Positions 50,298 to 58,968 of a stretch of 64,000 bases of DNA are shown here, piece by piece. The notes under the pieces are model-generated. The model ran no database searches. It was not told the origin of the DNA and worked only from the letters and a program-made list of their open reading frames with translations. Numbering within the stretch: position 1 is the stretch's first letter; each line of letters opens with the position of its first letter. Origin of the DNA: Cellulomonas sp. SLBN-39 (GTDB lineage Bacteria > Actinomycetota > Actinomycetes > Actinomycetales > Cellulomonadaceae); NCBI RefSeq assembly GCF_006715865.1, contig NZ_VFOA01000001.1, positions 1,178,001-1,242,000 of the forward strand, written 5' to 3'. A program made the translations under genes and the position numbers.

Positions 50298-50639
50298 TCA
50301 GTCCGCGGGCGGGTCCGTCAGGGCGCGCAGGGCGGCGTCGACGGTGCGGTCGCGGCGGGTGCGGGCGGTGTGCAGCTCGACGACGTCGGCCGCCAGGTCG
50401 CGCGGGACGTCGCCGTGCAGGGTGCCGACGGAGAAGGTCTCGCCCGCCGCGACGGACGCGAGCACCTGCGTGAGCAGCGCGCCGAGCATCGCCGGCAGAG
50501 GCACGGCCACGCCGCCGTCGTGCGCGACCCAGCGGTCCACGACGCCCGTCCCACCGGCCGCGAGCACGGCGGCGGCCTGCCGGCGCTCGGGCTCGGTGAC
50601 GAGGATCGTGCGGGTGCGGGTGGTGCTCGGAGCGGGCAT
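50298..50639 (-). CDS. Small antitoxin-like protein without HTH
   Basis: A 113-residue protein. Residues ~45-80 (VPLPAMLGALLTQVLASVAA, then GETFSVGTLHGDVPRDLAAD) align with the N-terminal part of the HTH protein at 55451 (VPPEVGRLIQQVLEAIASGS). The HTH that follows there is replaced by a short charged tail. It may be a shortened relative of those antitoxins. A GGAGG site precedes the ATG. No toxin gene adjoins it. The similarity is by eye only. Confidence 0.6.
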   Translation of the reverse strand: MPAPSTTRTRTILVTEPERRQAAAVLAAGGTGVVDRWVAHDGGVAVPLPAMLGALLTQVLASVAAGETFSVGTLHGDVPRDLAADVVELHTARTRRDRTVDAALRALTDPPAD

Positions 50640-50811
50640 GGTCGCCTCCTTCATGGGCGGACCTCCAGGGTGCGCCCGGGCGGGGCGGGCGGCCAACACC
50701 TTTCGTCGCCGTCGTGCGGCGTGGCGGGCCGCGGCGGGCCCGTGGTGCGGCGCACGTGTGCGAACGTGGACGGGCCTCAAGCACGGGGCCTGGCGGGACG
50801 ATCGAGAACGG

Positions 50812-52041
50812 GTGAGCGTGCCGAGCGACGACCTTCCGCGGTCCCCGACGGGCCGGGTGCCGCAGTGGGTGCGCGACGAGGCCACCGGGCAGGCCGTGCC
50901 GGTCGGCTGGAGCGCGCCACCACCACCGCAGCGCCGGGACGGGCTCGGTGCGGCCGCGCGGGCCATGATCGCCGTGGTCGTCGTCGCGCTCGTCGGCGTC
51001 GTCGGTGTCACCCTCGCCCCGGGGGTGCTGACCGCCGCGGGCGTGACGGTGCGGGGCATCAACGCCCCGCGGATCCCGGCCCCGACGCCCGCGCTGGTGG
51101 CCCTCGGCGACGAGGCGTTCCTCACCGACGCGGGCCGTGACCTGCTGTACCTGTCCCGGGCCGAGCTGCTCGGCGCCGCGGACTTCGCCGGCCGGTGCGA
51201 CGACCGGGGCTGGCTCGGAGCGTCCGCGACGCCCCGGGCCGACGGCACGGTCGGGTGCTACTGGCCCGACGACGGCAGCATCGTCGTCTACCGCCCGGAC
51301 GACGAGCGGCTGCACGGCTCGGTCGTCGAGACCGTCGCGCACGAGGTGCTGCACGCGGCGTGGGACACGCTGACCCGCGACGAGCAGGCCGTCGCGACCG
51401 CGCTGCTGGCCGTGGAGGTCGCGGCCCTCGACCCCGCCGACCCGGTGCACGAGCAGATCGCCGGGTCCGTCGGCGACCACCCCGAGGCGACGGCCACCGA
51501 GCACTTCGCGTACCTGGGCACGCAGGTGTGGCGCGACGGCGGGCTCGACCCGCAGCTGGAGCGGATCTACGCCCGGTTCGTCGCGGACCGGGCCGCGCTC
51601 GTCGGGGTGCACACCGCCTGGACGGGACGGCTCGACGACCTCGAGGCCGAGATCACGGCCGCGCAGGAGTCGTTCGAGCAGCGGTACACCGCCGACGCGC
51701 AGACCCGCGCGCAGCACGCCGCCGACACCGCGACCGTCCAGGCGTACCGCGAGCTCCTCGACGCCAAGGACGCCGAGGTCGCGGCCCTCGCGCCCGCGCA
51801 GCGCGAGCGCGTGCTGCTCTCGTGGACGTGGCACGACGGCACCGAGCTGCCCATGGCCCCGGCCGCGACGACGCTCGCCGCCGCCCGCGCGCTGCTCGCC
51901 CGCGACGACGCCGACCTGGCCGCGCGCGCGGCGCCGCTCGCGGCGGCCGAGGCGGAGCTCGCCGCCGAGGAGACCCGCGTCACCGCGATGGTCGACGACT
52001 ACAACGCCCTCATCACCCAGCTCGACCCGACGTCTCGCTAG
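50812..52041 (+). CDS. Membrane-anchored HExxH protein with a coiled coil
   Basis: A 409-residue protein with a proline-rich first 45 residues and a membrane helix at about 48-68 (AMIAVVVVALVGVVGVTLAP). Residues ~85-260 form an extracytoplasmic domain with VVETVAHEVLHAAWDTL: H-E-x-x-H, a zinc-protease motif, with TATEHFAYLGTQVW further on as a possible third ligand. The remainder is a charged coiled coil (about 265-405). It could be a peptidase at the cell surface. I chose GTG 50812; another GTG lies at 50818. I do not recognise the family. Confidence 0.65.
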   Translation: MSVPSDDLPRSPTGRVPQWVRDEATGQAVPVGWSAPPPPQRRDGLGAAARAMIAVVVVALVGVVGVTLAPGVLTAAGVTVRGINAPRIPAPTPALVALGDEAFLTDAGRDLLYLSRAELLGAADFAGRCDDRGWLGASATPRADGTVGCYWPDDGSIVVYRPDDERLHGSVVETVAHEVLHAAWDTLTRDEQAVATALLAVEVAALDPADPVHEQIAGSVGDHPEATATEHFAYLGTQVWRDGGLDPQLERIYARFVADRAALVGVHTAWTGRLDDLEAEITAAQESFEQRYTADAQTRAQHAADTATVQAYRELLDAKDAEVAALAPAQRERVLLSWTWHDGTELPMAPAATTLAAARALLARDDADLAARAAPLAAAEAELAAEETRVTAMVDDYNALITQLDPTSR

Positions 52042-52085
52042 CACGCACATGAGCCCTTCGGACGCAGAGTGCTGTGCATCACCTC

Positions 52086-52104
52086 ATTAACTAGTACGGT
52101 TAAT
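52086..52104. promoter_or_regulatory. AT-rich inverted repeat at the first AbiE-like operon
   Basis: ATTAAC (52086-52091) and GTTAAT (52099-52104) form a perfect 6-bp inverted repeat with a 7-base spacer, 4 bases before the GTG start. This AT-rich patch stands out in the window. It is a likely autoregulatory operator over the promoter. Confidence 0.55.
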
Positions 52105-52107
52105 AAC

Positions 52108-53163
52108 GTGCTCCCTGACAACAAGCGCCATGTCGTCACGGTGCGCCGACTGCTCGAGCGGACGCTCGGGTCCCGCGCCTCCGTGACCGAAGCAGCAGGC
52201 CGCGTCGAGGTACGGGCACCTGACGGCTCACTGGTCCGGCTCTTCCCGGTCGGCGCGGGAGCCGGGTACCCGCAGGACGTGCGACGCACACTCCCCCTCC
52301 TCGGCGACGTCCCCGCAGGAGACGTCGCCGTTCTCGTCGCGCGTCGCGCGTCGCCCGGCGCCCGCACACTGCTCGACGAGCACCGACTCAGCTGGGTCGA
52401 CGAGGCCGGCAACGCCCGCGTCGCCGCCGGGCCACTCACGGTCGCGGTCGACGCACCCCCGCCGGTCGGGAGGTCTGCACCGGAGGGTGTGCGGTGGACG
52501 GATGCGTCCGGGGCGGTCGCCGAGCTCGTGCTGGGCGACGCCGTGCGCATCGGGACGGACTCCCCCGTCGACGCCGGGTCGTCGCTCGCCCGCAGGATCG
52601 GCACCACGCCACCGGTCGTCACCCGCGCCCTGCAGGGGTTCGACGCCGAAGGGTGGTGCCGCAGGTCCGGTGCGGCGCGGGGCCCGGGAGCGGTGCGCCA
52701 CATCACTGATCCCGGCGCCATGCTGAGCGCGTGGGCCGCGTGGTGCACGACCCGTCGACGCACGTCGACCCTCGCACACACGCTCATGCCGGACGTCGAC
52801 GCGTGGATCCAGGGCCTCGAAGCACAGTGGCCCGCCGGTCGGTGGGCCGTCACCGGTGAGGCCGCCGCCGCACACCGCGCCCCCTTCCTCTCGCGTGTCA
52901 CCATCGTGGACATCTACCTGGCCCCGGACGCCTACGACGAGCACCTCGACGACCTCCTCGACGCCGCCCGGCTACGACCGGTCGACGCCGGGGGACGGGT
53001 GCGCGTCCTGCGCGCGGACCCGTACGTCCTCCGGCTCGTCGACCGCGACGGGTCCGCCCCTCCCCTCGTCCCGGACGTCCGCGTGTACGCCGACCTGCTC
53101 CGCACCGGCGTCCGCGGCGAGGAAGCCGCGACCGAGCTCCGCGACCGTCGGATCGGTTTCTGA
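52108..53163 (+). CDS. AbiEi-like antitoxin of a nucleotidyltransferase module
   Basis: A 351-residue protein encoded directly upstream of a nucleotidyltransferase gene, with which it shares one base (TGATG). The middle has a winged-helix-like part (SSLARRIGTTPPVVTRALQG, then FDAEGWC). The end, LRADPYVLRLVDRDG then LVPDVRVYADLLRTGVRGEE, then AATELRDR, has the layout of AbiEi antitoxin C-termini. In type IV toxin-antitoxin systems the antitoxin represses the operon and counters the nucleotidyltransferase. I chose the GTG at 52108; the longer frame would run through the operator. Frame intact. Confidence 0.65.
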   Translation: MLPDNKRHVVTVRRLLERTLGSRASVTEAAGRVEVRAPDGSLVRLFPVGAGAGYPQDVRRTLPLLGDVPAGDVAVLVARRASPGARTLLDEHRLSWVDEAGNARVAAGPLTVAVDAPPPVGRSAPEGVRWTDASGAVAELVLGDAVRIGTDSPVDAGSSLARRIGTTPPVVTRALQGFDAEGWCRRSGAARGPGAVRHITDPGAMLSAWAAWCTTRRRTSTLAHTLMPDVDAWIQGLEAQWPAGRWAVTGEAAAAHRAPFLSRVTIVDIYLAPDAYDEHLDDLLDAARLRPVDAGGRVRVLRADPYVLRLVDRDGSAPPLVPDVRVYADLLRTGVRGEEAATELRDRRIGF

Positions 53164-53989
53164 TGCGCACCTCCCGCTCACGCGCGCAGGCAGAACGGGC
53201 GCTCGGGCTCCTGCTGGCGCAGATCGACGGACGCCGCAGCGACTTCACGATCGTCGGCGGCCTCACCCCCCGCTCCTGGCACCCGTGGAGGATGCCCCCC
53301 ACCAAGGCACGGTCGACGTGGACCTCGCCCTCGATCTCGCTCCCGTCTACGACCGGGACGAGCAGGACTTCGGCTGGCTGGAACGCGCCCTCGTCGCGGC
53401 GGGCTTCGCCCCGTCGGGCCAGGGTCGGGCGTGGCGCTGGACCATCCGTCAGGACGACGTCGACGTCCACCTGGACGTGCTCTGCGACGTGCTGGACAGC
53501 GCGGGCCAGGAGCTCGCCCTGCCCGGCACCCGGGTCGTGACGGCGATGAACCTGCCCGGACCGGCGGCGGCGCTCGGCGACGCGACCGAGCGGCCGCTGC
53601 GCATCGGCGTCGTCGACGACGCGACCATCCAGGTCCGCTACGCGGGTCTCGGCGGCTACCTCCTCGCCAAGGCGTCGGCGGTGGTCGGGAGACGGGCACC
53701 CAAGGACGCCTACGACCTGGCGTTCGTCGTCCTCCACAACCCCGGCGGTCCGACGGCAGCCGGCACGGCCGCGCGGAAGGCCCTGCCCGCGGACCGCTCG
53801 CACGACTTCGCGGCGACGTTCCGCGGGGCCCTGGCACGCCTCCTCGACGTCGACGGCAGCGACCTTCTCTCCTACGCCGAGCAACGCCGGCTCGACGGCG
53901 AGACGACAGATCCGCTGCTCATCCGGCAGGACGTCGCGGCGGCCGCCGACGCGTGCCTGACTGCCTTCGATGCGCAGGTCCGAGCCTGA
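53163..53989 (+). pseudogene. AbiEii-like nucleotidyltransferase gene with a frameshift
   Basis: A 275-residue nucleotidyltransferase if one C is added. The first frame has RRSDFTIVGGLTP (the GG loop) and breaks at a C6 run (53266-53271). The second frame carries on PLLAPVEDAPHQGTVDVDLA with the D-x-D metal motif, then GLGGYLLAKASAVVGRRAPK and DAYDLAFVVLHNPGG, as in AbiEii-type proteins, and ends at 53989. As read, only a 125-residue wrong-frame product is made. The remaining ~235 codons have no other stop, so the shift is recent, a read error, or bypassed. Partner gene intact. Confidence 0.7.
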
Positions 53990-53991
53990 CG

Positions 53992-55269
53992 TCACGGGCT
54001 CGGCAACGTGTACCCGTACGTCGTGGGGGTCAGGGTGCCCGCGTCCGGGTCCCACGGGAGCACGCGCAGGTGGCCCGTGCCGGGGACGGCGGCGCCCGCC
54101 TCGTCGAGCACCACGCCCGCGAGGACGCCGAGCACGCACGCGTCCGGGTGGGCGCGGGCGTGCTCGACCTCCTCGTCGGTGACCAGCACGTGGTCGGCGG
54201 CGGTCTGCGTGCCGGTGGCCGTCAGGTAGCGGGTCTGCTGGCCGCGGGTGGCCACGGCGTCGTACGGCTGGGTGGTGCGCGTGTCCTCGACCTGCCACCC
54301 GTCGGCCACGAAGTGCTGCACGAGCCGCTCCCACGCGGCGTCCTCGACGGCCCGGCGCCGCGCGGGCGCCGGCTCACGCCCGCGGCCCGCCCGCACCCGG
54401 TCGGCCACCACCGCCGACGTGCGGTGCTCCGCCCACAGCGCCTCCAGGCCCACGAGCGCGTCCGGGCTGATCTGCAGCCCGCTCTCCATCGGCGTCCACA
54501 CCCCCGCCGGCACCCGCGTCCGCAGCACGTCGAGCGGCAGCACGTCCTCCGCGCCCAGCACCGTGTCCCAGTCCACGAGCGCGTGGTACCGCACCCCGGC
54601 GCCGTCCCCGACGGGCAGCACGGCCACCGCCGAGCGGAACACCCCGCTCGCCACCACGCCCCGCGGCCCCGCGCCCTGCCGCAGCAGGAACGCCCGGTCC
54701 CCCGGGGCGATCCCCGCCGAGCGGCTGCCCGTCGACCACTGCGCCTTGTACAGCCGGCCGTGCGCCGTCGCCTCCGCCGCCGCGAGCACCCCGCCCTCCG
54801 ACCACTCCCACCGGTCCGGGTCGTACGTCAGCAGGAACCCCGCCCGCACCGGGCGCCCCGCAGCCCGCGGCGACGGGGGCGCCGGGGCCACCGCGGCCCG
54901 CTCCGCCTCGGACGTGTCCAGCACCGCGACCGCGTCGTCGCCCGCCGGCACCGCCGCCCCCAGCAGCGCCAGCGCCACCGGGTGGTCCGCCGCCAGCACC
55001 TGCCCCGTCAGCGCCTTCATCGGCGACGTCCCCGCCACGTGCACCTGCGCCCCGTCGAGGCACGCCACCACCTGCACGCACCCCTCGAACGACAGCGTCG
55101 CGAACCGCTGCCCCGCGAGCTGCGCGTCGCTCAGCGGCCAGATCCCCCGGTTCGCCTCCCACAGCTCGGCGGCCGAGCGCGCTGGGTCCCAGCCCGTCCA
55201 CGTCCGCCCCATGGGGTCGACGTCCGCGTCGACGTCCCGCACCGGTGCGAGCGTGAAGTTGATCGCCAC
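53992..55269 (-). CDS. EVE-DUF3883 protein, probable modified-DNA defence factor
   Basis: A 425-residue protein in three parts. The first ~130 residues are unassigned (FTLAPVRDVDADVDP...). Residues ~143-240 resemble an EVE/PUA-like domain: FLLTYDPDRWEW, then KAQWSTGSRSAGIAPGDRAF and GPRGVVASGVF. Such domains bind modified bases. Residues ~310-405 look like DUF3883 (ERLVQHFVADGWQVEDTRTT, then QPYDAVATRG, then YLTATGTQTAADHVLVTDEE), a nuclease-like fold found in restriction proteins, though the usual E-x-K reads T-A-T here. It starts at GTG. Convergent with the nucleotidyltransferase gene. Confidence 0.6.
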   Translation of the reverse strand: MAINFTLAPVRDVDADVDPMGRTWTGWDPARSAAELWEANRGIWPLSDAQLAGQRFATLSFEGCVQVVACLDGAQVHVAGTSPMKALTGQVLAADHPVALALLGAAVPAGDDAVAVLDTSEAERAAVAPAPPSPRAAGRPVRAGFLLTYDPDRWEWSEGGVLAAAEATAHGRLYKAQWSTGSRSAGIAPGDRAFLLRQGAGPRGVVASGVFRSAVAVLPVGDGAGVRYHALVDWDTVLGAEDVLPLDVLRTRVPAGVWTPMESGLQISPDALVGLEALWAEHRTSAVVADRVRAGRGREPAPARRRAVEDAAWERLVQHFVADGWQVEDTRTTQPYDAVATRGQQTRYLTATGTQTAADHVLVTDEEVEHARAHPDACVLGVLAGVVLDEAGAAVPGTGHLRVLPWDPDAGTLTPTTYGYTLPSP

Positions 55270-55397
55270 CTAGGCATGGTGCTGGACGCACCGCCGGATC
55301 CCCCGCAGATCGACGGCGTTTCACCCGCGGACGCCGACGCGATGAGGACTGTGTTGGATGGGGCCGCGGTCACCCTTCTGGTCATTGCAGTTGTGAG

Positions 55398-55418
55398 TGC
55401 AACGGTCTTGCGGTTGCA
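55398..55418. promoter_or_regulatory. Inverted repeat upstream of the HTH antitoxin-like gene
   Basis: TGCAAC (55398-55403) and GTTGCA (55413-55418) are a perfect inverted repeat 33 bases before the ATG. Related TTGCAG and TTGTGAG units lie just upstream. It is AT-richer than the surroundings and is a likely operator. Confidence 0.5.
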
Positions 55419-55450
55419 TCTGAACACCAGCCCGCGTCACTGGAGTGATC

Positions 55451-55888
55451 ATGGCGACCTCGGTCGACTCCACCACCCGTCTCTTCGCCGACGCGCGCGA
55501 GGTCGACCTCGCGCGCGACGTGCTCGGCACGCTCACCGGCCCCGCCGGCTACCTTTCCGTCGGGCGCGACGACGTCGCCCCCCACCCCGTCCCGCCCGAG
55601 GTCGGCCGGCTGATCCAGCAGGTGCTGGAAGCGATCGCGTCCGGATCGACCATCACCGTCTCGGCGGTCCCGAGCGAGGTCACCACGTCCACCGCCGCAG
55701 CGATGCTCGGCATCTCCCGGCCGACCCTCATGAAGATGGTCAAGGACGGCACCCTCCCGGCGCACAAGGTCGGCACTCACACCCGCCTGCGCACCGGCGA
55801 CGTCCACGCCGCCCTCCGCGCCCGCCGCGAGCGCGAGCGCGCCGCCTTCGCCGCACTCCTCAAGCTCGAGGGCGACGACGACGAGTGA
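55451..55888 (+). CDS. Excisionase-type HTH antitoxin, toxin missing
   Basis: A 145-residue protein. Residues 1-75 form a helical N-domain (VPPEVGRLIQQVLEAIASGS), residues ~77-125 an excisionase-type HTH (TSTAAAMLGISRPTLMKMVK, then DGTLPAHKVGTHTRL), and the end is charged (RRERERAAFAALLKLEGDDD). Proteins like this usually precede a PIN toxin gene, overlapping it. Here a GTG overlaps the stop in the same way (GTGA), but the frame runs for only ~36 codons without PIN motifs. The toxin has therefore been lost or never arrived. A GGAG lies 4 bases before the ATG. Confidence 0.75.
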   Translation: MATSVDSTTRLFADAREVDLARDVLGTLTGPAGYLSVGRDDVAPHPVPPEVGRLIQQVLEAIASGSTITVSAVPSEVTTSTAAAMLGISRPTLMKMVKDGTLPAHKVGTHTRLRTGDVHAALRARRERERAAFAALLKLEGDDDE

Positions 55889-55995
55889 TCTACGGCACCC
55901 GAAAGGCGCTCTGCCCGGCGACCCAGGGGCACGCGGTGGACATCGTGCAGGGCCTCAGCCCTCATCGACGCTTCAGTCCAACGGTGCCGCGTTGA
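55885..55995 (+). pseudogene. Possible remnant where a toxin gene is expected
   Basis: A GTG overlapping the HTH gene's stop opens a ~36-codon frame (VIYGTRKALCPATQGHAVDI, then VQGLSPHRRF) that ends at a TGA (55993-55995) inside the convergent helicase gene. The coupling is right for a toxin gene, but nothing in the peptide identifies a PIN or other toxin fold. It may be a stump or chance. Confidence 0.25.
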
Positions 55996-57862
55996 CGAGA
56001 CTCCTCAGGTATGCCCGTGTCTCATCGTCGACGGAGTAGATGACGGTTCCGACCATGCCGCGCGTCAGGAGCACCTTGTAGACGTGGCGCACCAAGCGGT
56101 CGAAGGTGGCGTCGTCGACCGCCTTGCGTGACCTGAAGTCCGGGTCGCGGTTGTGGTCGCGCTGCGCGACCCAGCGGTCATCCCGCCACACCAGGTCGGG
56201 GCCGAGGATCACGCCGTTCCACGAGTACTCGAAACCCTGTGCGGTGTAGACGCACCCGACCTGGCCGAAGCCGCCGTCCCCCGTCGCCCAGAGCGCCGAT
56301 GGCGGCGCTCCTCCCACCGCGCGGTCACCCCGCAGGTTCCAAGGTCGCTTCCACTCTCCGATCACGACGTCGTCGACGAGGGTGCCATCGGGGCGGGGAT
56401 CGCTCCATGGCCAGCAGTACCCGGCAGTCATGCGCGAGTTGAGACCTGCACCAAGCTCCCGCAGCAGCCGCTGCTCGAGTTCCTCGGGCGAGTCGACGAC
56501 CTCCACCGTGAAGGCGTCCTCGTCCCGCCAGACCACCGGGCCTGCACCGTCAAGTCCGAGGAGACGCACGACCCAGTCCAGGTAAGCCTCGCTGCCACCC
56601 GATCGATACTGGCCCTCGAGGTCGATCTTCACGACGGGGATGTCTCGAACCCGTGCATGAGCCTCGATCTCCGCCACCGAGCCCATCTCGCCCGGACGCA
56701 CCACCTGGAACTGGTCGAGCAGGAACACCGGGACGCGGGCAGCGTCGAAGAGCTCGTCGACCTGGGGGCGCGCCGTGGCGCGCACCTCCTTGCGTGTGTA
56801 CCGGTTTACGGAGGTGATGCGGAGCCTGTGCGCCTCGTCGAGCACAAGGACGTCCAGGCCGTTCTTGTCGGCGGTCATGAAGCTGTTGAAGTAGGCGAAC
56901 AGGTTCTTCGTCCGCGAGGAGCCCTTGCCCGCGATCTGGCGCAAGGTCTGCGTGAACGACCGCGATCCCGTCGCATGCATCACGGTGTGCCCCGAGCGCG
57001 CCAGCTCGCCCAGCAGCGACAGGGCAATGACGCTCTTGCCACTGCCAGGCCCCCCGGAGATGACCACGGCCGTCTTGCGGTCGGAGTCGCGCGCGCGCTG
57101 AACCTCCGCCAGCACCCTCTCGAAGGCGACACGCTGCTCGTCGAGCAGGACGAACTGCTCACGCTCCCGCACCTCGCGCGCCGCGACCGACATCAGCTGG
57201 CGTGACGGCGCCACCCGCGACCCGAGCAGGTCGTCGGCGGCGCGGACCCCGGAGTCGGGCGCGAGTCGGGACCGCAGCCACTCGTGGAGGTCCGACCTCC
57301 TCTGCCCCGTGAAGACGGGCGACCTCGCGCCCGCCTGCACACGCCGCAGATCGCGCACCGAGTCCTCGGATGCGTTGTGCAGGTATGCGGCGCCGCGGAT
57401 CGCCTCGTCGTCGTCCGCCAGGACCCGGACGAAGTCGCGGAGGTAGTCGACGTACCCGTCGACCTGAAGCGCCGGGTGCAGGGCCGGGCGGTACGGGGCA
57501 CCGGGCACGTCGACCAGCGTGTCGCTGTCCTCCCACCGCATCGCAGAGGACCACTGCTTCAGCTCGAGGACGACATAGGAGTGCCGACCGGTACGGGGGT
57601 GCACGCCGGCGAGGACGACGTCAGTTCGCTTGCTCGTGAGCGGCAGCCGCGTCTCGAGGAGGACATGTACCGCACCGAGACCTGCCTCCCGCAGGTCGTT
57701 GGCGATCAGGGGGATCGAGGCACGCCACGACCGCCTCTCGCCTTCTCCGGTCCGCCCGACGCCTTCAGACCGCAGGAACTGGGCGAGCGCTTCCTCGATG
57801 ATCGACGGACTTGCGTCCGTCTGCGCGACAAGCTCGGCGGCGCTGCGACGAAGCGCATGCAC
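55973..57862 (-). CDS. PD-(D/E)XK nuclease plus DUF2075 helicase-like ATPase
   Basis: A 629-residue protein. The N-terminal part has a PD-(D/E)XK-like motif: Asp in KRTDVVLAGVHP (about 81) and E-x-K in SYVVLELKQW (about 100-102). The C-terminal ~390 residues are DUF2075 (Schlafen-type P-loop): Walker A ISGGPGSGKSVIALSLL near 260, Walker B VLVLDEAHRL near 328, FLLDQFQVVRPGEMG, and VYTAQGFEYSWNGVILG as motif V. Together they suggest an ATP-driven nuclease acting on DNA or RNA, as found in defence islands. It starts at GTG with a GGGGGA site upstream. Confidence 0.75.
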   Translation of the reverse strand: MHALRRSAAELVAQTDASPSIIEEALAQFLRSEGVGRTGEGERRSWRASIPLIANDLREAGLGAVHVLLETRLPLTSKRTDVVLAGVHPRTGRHSYVVLELKQWSSAMRWEDSDTLVDVPGAPYRPALHPALQVDGYVDYLRDFVRVLADDDEAIRGAAYLHNASEDSVRDLRRVQAGARSPVFTGQRRSDLHEWLRSRLAPDSGVRAADDLLGSRVAPSRQLMSVAAREVREREQFVLLDEQRVAFERVLAEVQRARDSDRKTAVVISGGPGSGKSVIALSLLGELARSGHTVMHATGSRSFTQTLRQIAGKGSSRTKNLFAYFNSFMTADKNGLDVLVLDEAHRLRITSVNRYTRKEVRATARPQVDELFDAARVPVFLLDQFQVVRPGEMGSVAEIEAHARVRDIPVVKIDLEGQYRSGGSEAYLDWVVRLLGLDGAGPVVWRDEDAFTVEVVDSPEELEQRLLRELGAGLNSRMTAGYCWPWSDPRPDGTLVDDVVIGEWKRPWNLRGDRAVGGAPPSALWATGDGGFGQVGCVYTAQGFEYSWNGVILGPDLVWRDDRWVAQRDHNRDPDFRSRKAVDDATFDRLVRHVYKVLLTRGMVGTVIYSVDDETRAYLRSLVNAAPLD

Positions 57863-58115
57863 GTGGACGTCCCCCAGGCAGCACGAATGAACGTGCGGGG
57901 GGACATGTCGACGCTGGGCAAGCCGCCGAAGTCCGTCGATCCGCTGACCTAGGAAGGTTACCGCCGCGACGGACGCTGATCACTGACCTGCGGAAAGGGG
58001 CACTTCGGCCGGATCGCGGACTGTCCCGCAGGCCGCCGGAATTCACCCGGCGGCCCCTCCCCCGAAGACCGACGACCGGATAGGACTGGTACCCGGACGA
58101 CGAGGGGGCATCTCG

Positions 58116-58805
58116 ATGGCACGACGGTTCAATCCCGCTCCCGGCTGGCCGACGCCACCCGAGGGATGGGCACCGCCGCGCGGTTGGGCCCCCGACCCGT
58201 CATGGCCACCGGCACCCGACGGCTGGGAGCTGTGGCTCGACACGCCGCAGACAGACAGGCGTGGCGTCGTCGTCGCGGCAGGATGCGCCGGTCTCGTTCT
58301 TGGCGTGCTCCTCGGCGCGGGCGCCGTCTCAGGAGACGCCCGGGAGGACACAGGGATGGTTCTCGTGGCCGAGAGCGCGGGGAGGTCAGAGCTCGCGCAA
58401 GCGCAGGACGAGAGCGTCCGGCTGGCCGCGCAGCTTGACGAGAAGCAGGCTGAGATCGCCGCGCTTGAGGAGGCACTGGAGTCGGCGGAGGAGGCGCTGC
58501 TCGACATTGACGCGCGGAGTGCCGAGCTCGACGACCGGCAGGCCGAGCTCGAGAGCGCCGCCGCCGACCTTGACGCGCGGGCTGCAGAGATCGCGACCGC
58601 GGAAGCGGCACTCGTCGCGCGATCCGCACAGGTGGATGCGGCGGCAGCCGCGGCCTCGCGCCCGAACGATCCCCCTGCCGCAGGCCCGGTGTACTTCGAG
58701 AACTGCGACGCTGCGCGCGCGGCCGGCGCAGCACCTGTCCGCGCAGGCGACCCCGGGTATGCAAGCCACCTCGACCGCGACGACGACGGCGTCGGATGCG
58801 AGTGA
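58116..58805 (+). CDS. Membrane-anchored coiled-coil protein with Excalibur domain
   Basis: A 229-residue protein. The first ~45 residues hold PGWPTPPEGWAPP repeats, like those before membrane helices in actinobacterial DUF2510-type proteins. A helix follows at about 50-70 (GVVVAAGCAGLVLGVLLGAG), then a heptad coiled coil (about 85-180, rich in Glu and Ala). The C-terminus is an Excalibur calcium-binding domain (CDAARAAGAAPV, then DRDDDGVGCE). That domain is also on the secreted nuclease at 39385. A role at the cell surface is likely; otherwise unknown. Confidence 0.75.
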   Translation: MARRFNPAPGWPTPPEGWAPPRGWAPDPSWPPAPDGWELWLDTPQTDRRGVVVAAGCAGLVLGVLLGAGAVSGDAREDTGMVLVAESAGRSELAQAQDESVRLAAQLDEKQAEIAALEEALESAEEALLDIDARSAELDDRQAELESAAADLDARAAEIATAEAALVARSAQVDAAAAAASRPNDPPAAGPVYFENCDAARAAGAAPVRAGDPGYASHLDRDDDGVGCE

Positions 58806-58968
58806 GCGCGTCGGTGATCGGCCAGCCCGGTACGGCCGCGGAGGAGAGCCTGGCGGGACGGTGGTGACCTCGACGCGCACGACGGACGGGACCGGCGCTT
58901 GAGCGGCCCCTCTACCTGGGGTCAGACTGCGGCGAGCGCACGCCCCCTGGCTCGGCGGGCCGCGCGAT

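Noticed and set aside
55885-55995. PIN toxin downstream of the HTH antitoxin
   Set aside because: The coupling is right, but the frame is ~36 codons long and has none of the acidic residues of a PIN domain.
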